Assembly: GCA_018663635.1 (NCBI GenBank)
Contig: JABJPZ010000160.1
Location: forward strand, 1 to 42,545
Direction of reading: 5' to 3'
Length of the DNA: 42,545 nt
Source: Crocinitomicaceae bacterium
GTDB taxonomy: Bacteria > Bacteroidota > Bacteroidia > Flavobacteriales_D > Parvicellaceae
Position 1 is the stretch's first letter. Each line of letters begins with the position of its first letter. This document shows positions 8,044 through 17,600 of the stretch, piece after piece. Under the pieces are notes generated by a model. It was given only the letters and a program-made list of their open reading frames with translations, searched no databases and was not told where the DNA came from. The position numbers were made by a program, and so were the translations under genes.

Positions 8044-8054
8044 AGTAGAAAAAT

Positions 8055-9047
8055 ATGAAGCATTTTTTGATTTTGTTTTTGCTCCTGATAATAGGAGAAT
8101 CTGTTTTTGCATCAAGGACAAGAATTACATCACAATCAAGTGGTAATTGGCGAGATATTAGCACATGGGATTTAGGTCGGACGCCGCAGAACGGAGATAT
8201 AGTCGTAATTGATGCACTTCATACGGTTACGGTCATAACCAACAATGGTACTTGCAATGGCGCGCCAGATTCACATTTGTATGTTAGTGGTACATTAACT
8301 TTTTCAAATGGATCAAAATTAAGACTGGGTTGCGCTTCATCTGTGACGATTGAAGTGGGAGGATTACTTGCAGGAGGCTCCGGAGGAGGCTCAAGTAAGA
8401 AATTATATATATGTGAAAATGAGCAATGGAACTCTGGAGATCCAGATGTGCCTGGATTTTATGTTTTTGGAAAGCCTTTACCTATAGAATTAATGGACTT
8501 TAGTGCGGAAGTAAGCGATAGTTATATTTTATTAGATTGGTTAACGGCTGCAGAGGAAAACAATGATTATTTCGAAATTTTAAGAAGTAAGAATGGATTG
8601 AGCTATGAAGTAATCGGTCAAGTTGCAGGTGCGGGAACTACTAATAACACCATGATTTACGAGTTCGAAGATTATAGTCCGCTTGAGGGACTTTCATACT
8701 ATAGGCTAAGACAGACAGATTATGATGGCAAGTCCGAATCATTTAGTCCCATTGCTGTGGAATTTACCGTAGAAGCTGATGGCTCATGTGTTTTAACTGT
8801 TTATCCTAATCCGTGCCCTGGAAGCTGTAAAGCGAAGCTAAATGAGTGTCCTAAGGGCAGCCCTCAGGTCAGGTTAATGATGACGGATGCAACGGGCCAT
8901 TTGGTTAATGAAGTTTACGATTCCAGAAATTTTGATGGCTCATTTGATATACATATTGACAAAACCAATAATTTAAAACCAGGTGTTTATGTTATATCAG
9001 CGATAATAGGAGAAGAAAATATTTCTGAAAAGATAATTATGAAATAA
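8055..9047 (+). CDS. G8-domain-like secreted protein with T9SS sorting domain (duplicate A)
   Basis: 330 residues. A signal peptide (MKHFLILFLLLIIGESVFA) is followed by a G8-like segment: SGNWRDISTWDLGR, NGDIVVIDALHTVTV and a LYVSGTLTF strand, the pattern of beta-helix edge domains found in Bacteroidota surface proteins. A Gly-rich stretch (GGLLAGGSGGGSS) and a Cys-containing segment (LYICENEQW) come next. Then comes the common pre-sorting domain (PLPIELMDFSAEV, TAAEENNDYFEI, YYRLRQTDYDGKS), and finally a T9SS type A tail (VYPNPCPGSC, then PGVYVISA). The sorting domain has an unusual Cys pair right after YPNP. It is a tandem paralogue of the next gene, roughly three quarters identical by eye over the mature part. 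Ligand unknown. Confidence 0.85.
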   Translation: MKHFLILFLLLIIGESVFASRTRITSQSSGNWRDISTWDLGRTPQNGDIVVIDALHTVTVITNNGTCNGAPDSHLYVSGTLTFSNGSKLRLGCASSVTIEVGGLLAGGSGGGSSKKLYICENEQWNSGDPDVPGFYVFGKPLPIELMDFSAEVSDSYILLDWLTAAEENNDYFEILRSKNGLSYEVIGQVAGAGTTNNTMIYEFEDYSPLEGLSYYRLRQTDYDGKSESFSPIAVEFTVEADGSCVLTVYPNPCPGSCKAKLNECPKGSPQVRLMMTDATGHLVNEVYDSRNFDGSFDIHIDKTNNLKPGVYVISAIIGEENISEKIIMK

Positions 9048-9057
9048 TCAATCGAAT

Positions 9058-9115
9058 CTGCAAGATTTTTTTATCGTTAACAAAAACTATCTGACGCCTG
9101 CAAACTTTTTTTGTC
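9058..9115 (+). repeat. Imperfect direct repeat between the two G8-like paralogues
   Basis: CTGCAAGATTTTTTTATC at 9058-9075 recurs as CTGCAAACTTTTTTTGTC at 9098-9115, 15 of 18 positions identical and starts 40 bp apart. It lies in the 167 bp gap between the duplicated genes. It could be a relic of the duplication or a paired regulatory site; the T-tract makes chance similarity possible. Confidence 0.3.
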
Positions 9116-9202
9116 ATCTAATCTGATATTCTTGTCATTCAATACCGCTCAGTTGTAATTTTTTTAAGCTAAACAAGGTGCTGCCAACGTACATTTGGTA
9201 AA

Positions 9203-9210
9203 TAATTTTG
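9203..9210 (+). promoter_or_regulatory. Candidate -7 element (TAATTTTG)
   Basis: A perfect TAnnTTTG element, but without a TTG at the proper distance upstream. Transcription would start near 9216, which is at the first possible ATG (9215). If the element is used, the real start codon of the following gene is more likely the ATG at 9260. Confidence 0.3.
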
Positions 9211-9214
9211 CACC

Positions 9215-10276
9215 ATGAAACAAAATCATTCAATCCCGAAAGGATCGTTGATAACACATATGTATCGCTCATTTAATATTGAATTCTTCAGAAGAGCTTA
9301 TATTTTTTTATTACTATCTTTTATTTATCCGTCTTTAATTGATGGAGCTACAATTACGTCTTTGTCTAGTGGTGATTGGAGAGATGCGACTACCTGGGAC
9401 CTAGGTAGAATTCCAGAAAATGGAGATATCATAATAATTGATGCATCACACACGATTACTATCCTTACCAATAATGGTTCGTGCAATGGTGTTCCCGAAA
9501 CGCACTTATATATTAGTGGGACCTTAACATTTTTAAATGGCTCAAAATTAAGGCTAGGTTGTGGGTCATCGGTGACGATTGAAGTTGGGGGGTTGCTTGC
9601 TGGAGGCTCGGGAGGAGGTTCAGGTAAGAAATTATATATATGCGAAAACGAACAATGGAATTCTGGCGACCCTGATGTTCCTGGATATTATGTTTTTGGT
9701 AAACCTCTACCAATAGATCTCATGAACTTTGATGCTGAGGTTCGTGATAAATTAGTCTTATTAGATTGGGTTACAGCTGCGGAGGAAAATAATGATTATT
9801 TCGAAATATTAAGAAGTAAAAATGGACTGAGCTATGAAGTGATTGGGCAGGTTTTTGGTGCAGGAACAACCAACAACACGATGTTCTATGCGTTTGAAGA
9901 TTACAGTCCATTTGAAGGTTTGTCTTACTATAAGCTTCGTCAATCAGATTACGACGGTAAGTCCGAATCGTTTGGCCCTATTGCTGTACAAAATTCCAGT
10001 GAGCCCGTTGGTTCTTGTGTTTTAAGTGTTTATCCTAACCCGTGTATCGGGAATTGTAAAGTTAAATTAAGTAATTGCCCTCAACGAGAAGGACAAGTTA
10101 AACTATTGGTTACGGACGCTTCAGGCCTTTTGATCAATGAAGTCATTGACGTGAGGAAATTCGACGGCTCTTTTGATATACAGATTGATAAATCGAACGA
10201 TTTAAAACCAGGAATTTATTTAATTTCAGTTATAGACGGTGAAGATTATTATTCAGAAAAACTGATTGTCCAATAG
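9215..10276 (+). CDS. G8-domain-like secreted protein with T9SS sorting domain (duplicate B)
   Basis: 353 residues from ATG 9215; the in-frame ATG at 9260 (MYRSFNIEFFRRAYIF) gives a 338-residue product with a more normal signal peptide, and the -7 element at 9203-9210 supports it. Architecture repeats that of the upstream gene: G8-like SGDWRDATTWDLGR, a near-identical Gly-rich and LYICENEQW core, the EENNDYFEILRSKNG segment and a T9SS tail (VYPNPCIGNC, PGIYLISV). The signal peptide region is unrelated between the copies while the core is nearly invariant. The stop codon abuts the stop of the convergent M42 peptidase gene with no base between. Confidence 0.83.
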   Translation: MKQNHSIPKGSLITHMYRSFNIEFFRRAYIFLLLSFIYPSLIDGATITSLSSGDWRDATTWDLGRIPENGDIIIIDASHTITILTNNGSCNGVPETHLYISGTLTFLNGSKLRLGCGSSVTIEVGGLLAGGSGGGSGKKLYICENEQWNSGDPDVPGYYVFGKPLPIDLMNFDAEVRDKLVLLDWVTAAEENNDYFEILRSKNGLSYEVIGQVFGAGTTNNTMFYAFEDYSPFEGLSYYKLRQSDYDGKSESFGPIAVQNSSEPVGSCVLSVYPNPCIGNCKVKLSNCPQREGQVKLLVTDASGLLINEVIDVRKFDGSFDIQIDKSNDLKPGIYLISVIDGEDYYSEKLIVQ

Positions 10277-11362
10277 TTACTTTAAGTATCTAAAGTCCTG
10301 GTCTTTTTTCAAGCTTAGTAAAGTTTCATAGATTAATGAAATAACGTGCTCAACATCATTTTTATGAACCGTTTCTACGGTTGTGTGCATGTACCTTAAA
10401 GGTAATGATATCAGGCAACTTGCAACTCCTTCATTAGAATAAGCGAATACGTCTGTGTCTGTTCCTGTAGCTCGAGATGCTGCCAACCTTTGAAATGGAA
10501 TTCTATTTTTTTCAGCGGTTTGAATTACTTGCTTTAATAAATTATTTTGAACTGCTGGTCCGTAGCTCAGTACAGGCCCACTACCCATTTTAAGGTCACC
10601 TTGGGCTATTTTGTTTACCATAGGGGTTTGTGTATCATGGCAAACATCAGTCACAATTGCAACATTAGGCTTGATTCGTTCTGCTACCATTTGAGCTCCA
10701 CGCAGTCCTACTTCCTCCTGAACAGCATTAACGATATAAAGTCCAAACGGTAAAACAACATCGTTTTCTTTCAATAATCGGGCTACTTCTGCTATCATAA
10801 ACCCGCCTATTCTATTATCTAAGGCACGACCAACATATTTGTTTTTATTGAGAATCATGAATTCATCTTCATAAGTAACAACGCACCCGACATGAATTCC
10901 TAACTTTTCAACTTCCAGCTTTGATGAACAGCCACAATCTAGAAATATATTTTTGAGCGTTGGACTTTCTTCTTTTGGCCTCCTGGTGTGAATTGCTGGC
11001 CATCCAAAAACGGCTTTAACTAGCCCTTTTTCTGTGTGTATATTGACTCTTTTAGACGGAGCAATTTGATGGTCAGAACCTCCATTTTTCCTAAGATAGA
11101 TGAATCCGTCTTTCGTAATATAATGAACGAAATAGGAAATTTCATCTGCATGGGCCTCTATAACAACTTTGTAGTTTTTTTTAGGATTTATTACACCAAC
11201 AACCGAACCGTAGGTGTCTACAAAATATTCATCTAGGTAAGGGGAGATATACGATAACCATAATTTTTGGCCTTCTGTTTCAAACCCTGTGGGAGATGGG
11301 TTATTTAAATAGGTTCTTAGAAAGCTTTCTGAATTTTTTGTAATTATTTTCTTTTTGGCCAT
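10277..11362 (-). CDS. M42-family metallopeptidase (glutamyl aminopeptidase/FrvX-like)
   Basis: 361 residues, normal for M42. The binuclear metal site is complete: EAHADE (His71, Asp73), RALDNR (Asp182), the catalytic QEEVGLRG pair (Glu216, Glu217), TDV (Asp239) and RYMHT (His326). Residues 21-28 (NPSPTGFE) are the usual N-terminal motif. The family forms large tetrahedral dodecamers that clip N-terminal residues from cytosolic peptides; no signal peptide is present here. It is transcribed toward, and ends flush with, the secreted G8-like gene. Specificity (Glu/Asp versus hydrophobic residues) cannot be judged from sequence alone. Confidence 0.93.
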   Translation of the reverse strand: MAKKKIITKNSESFLRTYLNNPSPTGFETEGQKLWLSYISPYLDEYFVDTYGSVVGVINPKKNYKVVIEAHADEISYFVHYITKDGFIYLRKNGGSDHQIAPSKRVNIHTEKGLVKAVFGWPAIHTRRPKEESPTLKNIFLDCGCSSKLEVEKLGIHVGCVVTYEDEFMILNKNKYVGRALDNRIGGFMIAEVARLLKENDVVLPFGLYIVNAVQEEVGLRGAQMVAERIKPNVAIVTDVCHDTQTPMVNKIAQGDLKMGSGPVLSYGPAVQNNLLKQVIQTAEKNRIPFQRLAASRATGTDTDVFAYSNEGVASCLISLPLRYMHTTVETVHKNDVEHVISLIYETLLSLKKDQDFRYLK

Positions 11363-11424
11363 AAAACTAAAATATTAAAAGGGTATAAATTTTGTACATT
11401 CGTTCCTGCACCAAATTAAGTAAA

Positions 11425-12504
11425 ATGCGAGCAATAATCTCAATTTTTTTTCTGGCGATATTTTGTGGTACTTCTTTAGCTCAAGAAGATGATCTTCAAG
11501 CTAAAAAAGACTCTTTAATTCAGAATGATAGTTTGTTTCAAATTGCGGAGGCGGAAAGACATTACAATCTTGGTGTTTCTTTCATGCAGCAGAATGATAA
11601 TTCTGGTGCAATTGCTGAATTCAATCAGGCCTTATCGATTATGCCGAATTTTGCTGTAGCCAAGTTCAATAGGGGCATGGCTTACTTTTCGATGAATCAA
11701 AATGATAAAGCTAAGGGCGACTTTATCCAGGTTTTGGAAATGGATTCGACTTACCACCAAGCTCATTTTCAAATCGGACTAGTCCAAATGAAAAATAATC
11801 AAATGGAACAGGCGTTTGCCTCTTATTCGGAGGCAATAGCCTTGAATAAAAAGCAAGCAAAATATTTTTATTATCGAGGGATGCTCAGGTTTCAGCAAAA
11901 TGAATTTAAAGAAGCTATTATCGATTATGATCGTGCTATAATGCTGAAAAGAGACTATGCTTATGCCTATAACGATAGAGGCAGTGCGAAGCGGAAATTA
12001 AATAATTTGGAAGGAGCTGTTGCAGATTATGTTTTGGCTGTAAAAAGTAATCCGGGTCTTGCTTTTGCATACAATAATTTAGGTTCTGCCAAAAGGCAAC
12101 AAAAGGATTATGATGGCGCTATTAGTGAGTACAATCAAGCAATTCGATTGAAAAAGGAATATTATGTTGCCTTTAATAACAGAGGAATGGCCAAGTACGC
12201 TAATAAAGATTATGAAGGTGCAGTATCTGATTTTACGGAGGCAATAAAGATTAAAGAAGATTATGCATTTGCGTTAAACAATAGAGCATCAGCAAAAATC
12301 AGACTGGAAAAGTATAAATCTGCTATTATAGATTGTGATGCAGCTATTAAACTTGATCCATCTTATGGTTATGCTTTTTATAACAGGGGTATTGCTAATG
12401 AAATGACGCGTGATTTAGATGCAGCTTGTTCAGATTGGGAAAAGGCCGCAAGCATGGGAATTGAAATTGCTGGAGAATATAAAAGAATAACATGCAATCA
12501 ATAA
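11425..12504 (+). CDS. Exported TPR-repeat protein
   Basis: 359 residues from ATG 11425; a TTG at 11392 is in frame, but the ATG gives a clean signal peptide (MRAIISIFFLAIFCGTSLAQ). About eight consecutive tetratricopeptide repeats fill the mature protein, recognisable by recurring YNNLGSAKR, FNNRGMAKY, LNNRASAKI and YNRGIANE segments at 34-residue spacing. TPR arrays serve as protein-binding scaffolds. The gene is directly upstream of, and translationally coupled to, the PorE-like OmpA gene (TAATG), so the two exported proteins probably form an envelope complex. A TATAAATTTTG sequence at 11384-11394 may be part of its promoter. Confidence 0.88.
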   Translation: MRAIISIFFLAIFCGTSLAQEDDLQAKKDSLIQNDSLFQIAEAERHYNLGVSFMQQNDNSGAIAEFNQALSIMPNFAVAKFNRGMAYFSMNQNDKAKGDFIQVLEMDSTYHQAHFQIGLVQMKNNQMEQAFASYSEAIALNKKQAKYFYYRGMLRFQQNEFKEAIIDYDRAIMLKRDYAYAYNDRGSAKRKLNNLEGAVADYVLAVKSNPGLAFAYNNLGSAKRQQKDYDGAISEYNQAIRLKKEYYVAFNNRGMAKYANKDYEGAVSDFTEAIKIKEDYAFALNNRASAKIRLEKYKSAIIDCDAAIKLDPSYGYAFYNRGIANEMTRDLDAACSDWEKAASMGIEIAGEYKRITCNQ

Positions 12505-14621
12505 TGGATAGGACAATGAAGAAGATAATTTTGACTTTTCTTATGGCGTGTTTTGTGAATATTAGTTTGTCGCAAAAGAATGGGGATGTGCCGTTTGAAA
12601 AAGAATTTTTCAAAGAAAATAAAGCAGAATTTAAAGAAGCTAAAAAATGGCTTCAAGAGGGATTGGCTCTGGTGGATGTTCCAGATGGATTTTATCCAAA
12701 TTATAAGGCTGCGATACCATTACTTAAAAGAGCATATGCCTTTAATCCCAAGAGTGCGGATTTGTGCTTTAAATTAGGCATCTGCGAAATTAACAGTTCT
12801 TATAAATTTGATGCGCTTCATTTTTTTCAAGAGGCATATCATCTTAAGCCAAATGTGGATCGGATGATACATTATTATATTGGTTTTTCGAAGCAGCTGC
12901 ATTATGCATTTGATGAGGCACTCTATGAGTATAAACTCTATCGGAATGCCTTAAACCCTGCTACAGATGCATCAAAAGTATCGGAGGTAACGAAGCGCAT
13001 TATGGAATGTGAAAGTGGTATTCAGTTGTTAGAAGAACCCGTTCGAGTTTGGATTGATAATCTTGGGTCAGAAATTAACGGAAAATATCCAGAATATGCT
13101 GGCGTCATATCAGCTGACGAATCACTTATTATTTATACCTCAAGAAGAGAAGGTAGTACCGGGGAAGAGGTGGTTAACGGTTCTTATATGGAGGACATTT
13201 ACATCTCTAATAAAGTTGGAGGTAAATGGATGCAGTCTGTAGGGATTTCGGACCGAATAAATACGAAGAATCATGATGCAACTGTCGGGCTCTCCAACGA
13301 TGGACAAATGCTTTTCACCTATTACGATAGCGGTAAAAATCGAGGAGATTTATTTTATTCTACAAAAGAAATTGATGGCTGGTCTAAATTGGAAGATCTG
13401 GGTAAAAACATCAACAATAAAGATACTTGGGAGACAGGTGCCTCAATCAGTTTTGATAAAAAGACATTGTATTTTGTTTCTGATCGAGAAGGAGGAAAAG
13501 GAAAAAGAGATATTTGGAAAAGTAATTGGGATGAAGAAAAATCGAGGTGGGGTGAGGCCACCAATTTAAGTGCAACAATTAATACAGCCTATGATGAAGT
13601 GGGAATATTTGTACATCCCGATGGTAAAACATTTTATTTTTCATCTGGTGGTCATAATTCAATGGGCGGTTTTGATATATTTAAAACGACATTGAATGAT
13701 GATGGTACTTTTGAAACCCCAGAAAATATTGGTTTCCCTGTTAATACACCCGATGACGATGTACATTTTGTAATGGCTGGAAATGGCCGACACGGATACT
13801 ATTCATCTTTTAAAGCAGATGGATATGGTGAAAAAGACATCTATTTAATTACTTTTTTGGGTGAGGAGAAAATTCCATTAATGAATGCCGAAGATAATTT
13901 ATTGGCAATGGTCGCTAAACCTGTTACAGAAAAGGTTGTAATGCCAAAGGTTGAAGTGCAGCAATCAAACCTTGCTATTCTGAAAGGAGTAATCAGAGAT
14001 GAAAAAACACAGAAGCCATTAATGTCCAGTCTGGAGTTAGTTGATAATTCCTTGGGTGTTATCATTCAAACCTTTAAATCTGATCCAGTATCTGGTAGGT
14101 ACTTAGTTTCTCTCCCCTCGGGGAAAAATTATGGAATAGCAGTTAAATCAAATGGTTATCTTTTTCATTCTGAGAATTTTGATTTACCAAAAGCTTCAGG
14201 ATATCGAGAATACGAAAAGAATGTTGACCTAAAGAAAATTGAAGTCGGCAAGGCAATTGTTTTACGAAATATTTTCTTTGATCTAGATAAGTATACTTTG
14301 CGGACAGAATCAAAAACGGAGTTGGAACGATTGAATAAACTATTGATAGAAAATCCGACATTAAAAATAGAGTTGTCGGGACATACCGATACACGTGGCT
14401 CTTCGTCTCATAACAAAACACTTTCTGAAAATAGAGCAAAGGCGGTTGTTGAATACCTTAAAAAGAAAGGTATTTCTGGATCAAGATTAATTTCTGCTGG
14501 ATATGGGGAAGAAAAAACCATAGTTTCTGATGCTGATATAGCCAAAATGATTTCAAAGGAGGATAAGGAAGAAGGACATCAACAGAACCGACGTACGGAG
14601 TTTAAAATACTGAGCAAATAA
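12504..14621 (+). CDS. PorE-like envelope protein: TPR, PD40 propeller, CRD fold, OmpA domain
   Basis: 705 residues from ATG 12504, which overlaps the upstream stop (TAATG); 12492 and 12516 are possible alternatives. Order of domains: signal peptide (ends near ISLSQ); TPR-like helices (about 40-170); five WD40-like/PD40 blades (about 190-450: YPEYAGVISADES, FDKKTLYFVSDREGG, HPDGKTFYFSSGG, KDIYLITF); a carboxypeptidase-regulatory-like fold (about 490-570, LKGVIRDEKTQKPL); and a C-terminal OmpA peptidoglycan-binding domain (NIFFDLDKYTLR, LSGHTDTRGSS, NRRTEFKI). This is the arrangement of PorE, a T9SS component of Porphyromonas gingivalis that ties the secretion machinery to peptidoglycan. Many Bacteroidota carry several such proteins, so orthology is unproven. 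Confidence 0.87.
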   Translation: MDRTMKKIILTFLMACFVNISLSQKNGDVPFEKEFFKENKAEFKEAKKWLQEGLALVDVPDGFYPNYKAAIPLLKRAYAFNPKSADLCFKLGICEINSSYKFDALHFFQEAYHLKPNVDRMIHYYIGFSKQLHYAFDEALYEYKLYRNALNPATDASKVSEVTKRIMECESGIQLLEEPVRVWIDNLGSEINGKYPEYAGVISADESLIIYTSRREGSTGEEVVNGSYMEDIYISNKVGGKWMQSVGISDRINTKNHDATVGLSNDGQMLFTYYDSGKNRGDLFYSTKEIDGWSKLEDLGKNINNKDTWETGASISFDKKTLYFVSDREGGKGKRDIWKSNWDEEKSRWGEATNLSATINTAYDEVGIFVHPDGKTFYFSSGGHNSMGGFDIFKTTLNDDGTFETPENIGFPVNTPDDDVHFVMAGNGRHGYYSSFKADGYGEKDIYLITFLGEEKIPLMNAEDNLLAMVAKPVTEKVVMPKVEVQQSNLAILKGVIRDEKTQKPLMSSLELVDNSLGVIIQTFKSDPVSGRYLVSLPSGKNYGIAVKSNGYLFHSENFDLPKASGYREYEKNVDLKKIEVGKAIVLRNIFFDLDKYTLRTESKTELERLNKLLIENPTLKIELSGHTDTRGSSSHNKTLSENRAKAVVEYLKKKGISGSRLISAGYGEEKTIVSDADIAKMISKEDKEEGHQQNRRTEFKILSK

Positions 14622-14622
14622 G

Positions 14623-17600
14623 TTATTCTTTCGCAATCCGAATAATTTGCGGGGTTCCGGAAACTTTTGTTTTTAAAATGTAAATCCCAGCACTGTACCT
14701 GCTTAGATTAATTATTGGATTGTCCGACTCTGTAATCATTCTTCCAGCGCAATCATAGATTTCATAAACTGTTCCGATTGGTAAGCCTTGCACATAAAAA
14801 ACCCCAGTTCCTGGATTTGGATACACGCTGATGTTGGGTTTTTCTTTTTCGAAAGTATTTGTAGCGGGTTGATAATTGGTTATGTTAATGTTGTCGACAT
14901 AAAGCCAATTTCCTTTTCTGCCTATATTCCTGAAAATAATTTTCACACTGCTATCACCAATTACACTACTGATATCAATTGTTACTTTTGTCCAGTACGT
15001 AGGCTCGGGAGAGAAGGGTCCTGTAAATAGCCCACTTACGGTTGCTAAATTTGTACCCCCTTCTTGCCATTCATGGTTTACCAATCCACCGCAATTAGAC
15101 GTAGTATAAATGGCTAAGCTGTCTTTCTTGTACCCGCTATTTCTACCATAGGCATAGTCAAATTGCAACCAAACTTCGGATTCATTTGAAGCATCAAAGG
15201 CCGCTGAAAAAAATTCATCAATTGCCAAGAAGTTTTGACTGTAATTGTCTATTGCAATACATGAATCACTTAGTCCGTAGGCACCAAAAGGTGCAAGTTC
15301 CCATCCTTGCAATAGGTCTGGATTGTTGATGACCCACTCAGAATCAATACCAGATTCAAAGTCTTCGTATAAATCTAATGCATTCACTGTAGGATAATCA
15401 ACTGTAATGTGATGTACTTTATCAATGGTGTCACTTCCTGTGGCATTATTTACTATTAGCTGCACATCGTAAGATCCAAGTGTAGGGTACGTTACAGTTG
15501 GATTTTGATCTGTACTTGTTACTGGAATACCTCCTGGAAAACTCCACGACCACAAAGGCCCATGATTGGTGCAATTGTCAAAAAATTGTACAATTTGACC
15601 GGGACAAACGTCATTAAAATCCGATTTAAAATCGGCCACTGGCGGCCCTAACGGCCCCTTTAGAGGAGATTCCCAAATACCTCTGCCGTACGTTCCAGCT
15701 CGAATAGTACTGGTTGCATAATGAATGTTAAGCTCGTTAACGATTACATTGGGAAGGCCATTATCAAAAGTTTGCCAATAAACCAAATTACTGTCCTTGT
15801 AGTAAACGCCGTTATCCGTCCCTATATATATTCCTGCGTAAGAACCTGCTTCATATACGATACAATTAACGGGTATATTTGGTAGGTTGACTGTGATGTT
15901 GTCCCAAGAGGCACCCGCATTATTTGTTACATAAACTTTCTTTCCGTTGGTATAACCAGAAAGTGTTAAAAAAACCACATTTGGATTAGTTGGACTAATT
16001 GAAAATGAAGAAATCCACTGGCCAGAAGGAAGATTTGAATTGCAATTAACCCATGTTGCTCCAGCATCATCTGTTCGCCAAATGTCACTGTAGCTTGAAT
16101 AATACACAACATTTGGGTCTGCTGAAGAAATCTCAATGTACTGTATTTTAGTGCCTGATGGAGATACTTTTTCCCAGTCAAGGCCACCGTCCGTGGTTTT
16201 CCAAACTGCTGAATATCCTGCATATAATATATCTGTATTTACAGGATTAATGACATATGGTGTAACCCATCCACCGTTATCAATTATGCTGTCAGATATG
16301 CCAAAAAAGTTAATTCCTCCGTCTGTCGTTTTATTCATCGAACCATTTTGATAGCAGGTGTACCATATGTTTTGGTCAGAAGGATCAATGATTGCTTCCA
16401 TTCCGTCACCACCTCTAATGTGTTCCCAACCACTAGCTTTTCTCATGAAGGTGCCATTGTCTTGTAGTCCACCAATGATAAGATCTGCATTTTGCTCTGT
16501 TATGCCGATTTTGTAGAATTGAGAGACCTCCAGGCCCTCAGACAAGTCCGACCATGTTGTTCCGCTATTATAAGATTGAAAGATACCACCGTCACTACCA
16601 CAGTAAAGCTTAGACCCAATGTAATCCAGACAGTGAATATCTGCATGCGTATAACCCACTGAAGATGGATGAACCCAATGAGAAATTATGGTGAAGAAAT
16701 CGCCACCATCATTCGATCGCCAAACATTAACTCCACCTACAACAATACGTTCTTTGTTGGAATGACTGCACGCAATAGCAAGATCGTACCAACCCTGTCC
16801 GCCAGAGCTTGTGCCATCTTCTGAGTAACCCAAAAGATTAGTTGTGTCGTACCTAAGATCATAAGTAACCCCACCGTCTATGGAGCGATATACACCTAAT
16901 AGGCCGTTATCTGCAACACTTGAAGCAAGGGCGTAAACATAGTTCGAATCTGCTTCCGTTACTGCTATTGCGATTCTACCAACAACAGCAGTCGTTGGTA
17001 GTCCCGAACTCGCTGTGAAAGAATTTCCACCATCATTAGAATAAAATGAGGAAATACCACTTGCATAAATTGTATTTGGGTTCGCTGGGTTCAGTTCAAT
17101 ATCTCTAATGGCATAGTTGTTTTTTCGTATCCAATTATCACCACCGTCAGTCGTTTTATAAAATCCGTTATTTGTTGCTGCCCATAAAATTTGGTCATTT
17201 GTGGGATGGATTAATAATTTATATACTTTTTTAGCTGAGGTTACCAAGTAGTTCAAGTCTGTTGTAGACCAGGTCAATCCACCATCTAATGATTTAACTA
17301 CGCCAATACTATACGTATCACTTCCATCTCCATCGCCTGTTGCCGCATAGATAAGGTTTGAATTGGAATTACTGATTACAATTGACGAAATCCCCATACA
17401 TATAAAATCATCTGATAACGGCGTCCAGGTAGAGCCTGAATTTAAAGAACGCCATATGCCTCCAGACGGAGAGCCGATGTAAATGGTGTTGGAGTTATTA
17501 GGATCCTCTGTGATACAATTTACACGTCCATTCCCAGGATTCCATCCAGTAGGATTTGTCCAGTTGTTGGGCCCAAGAGATACCCAGTTGCTTGATTTTT

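Noticed and set aside
8055-10276. Duplicated pair as a mobile element
   Set aside because: No transposase, terminal inverted repeats or target-site duplication; a simple tandem gene duplication explains it.
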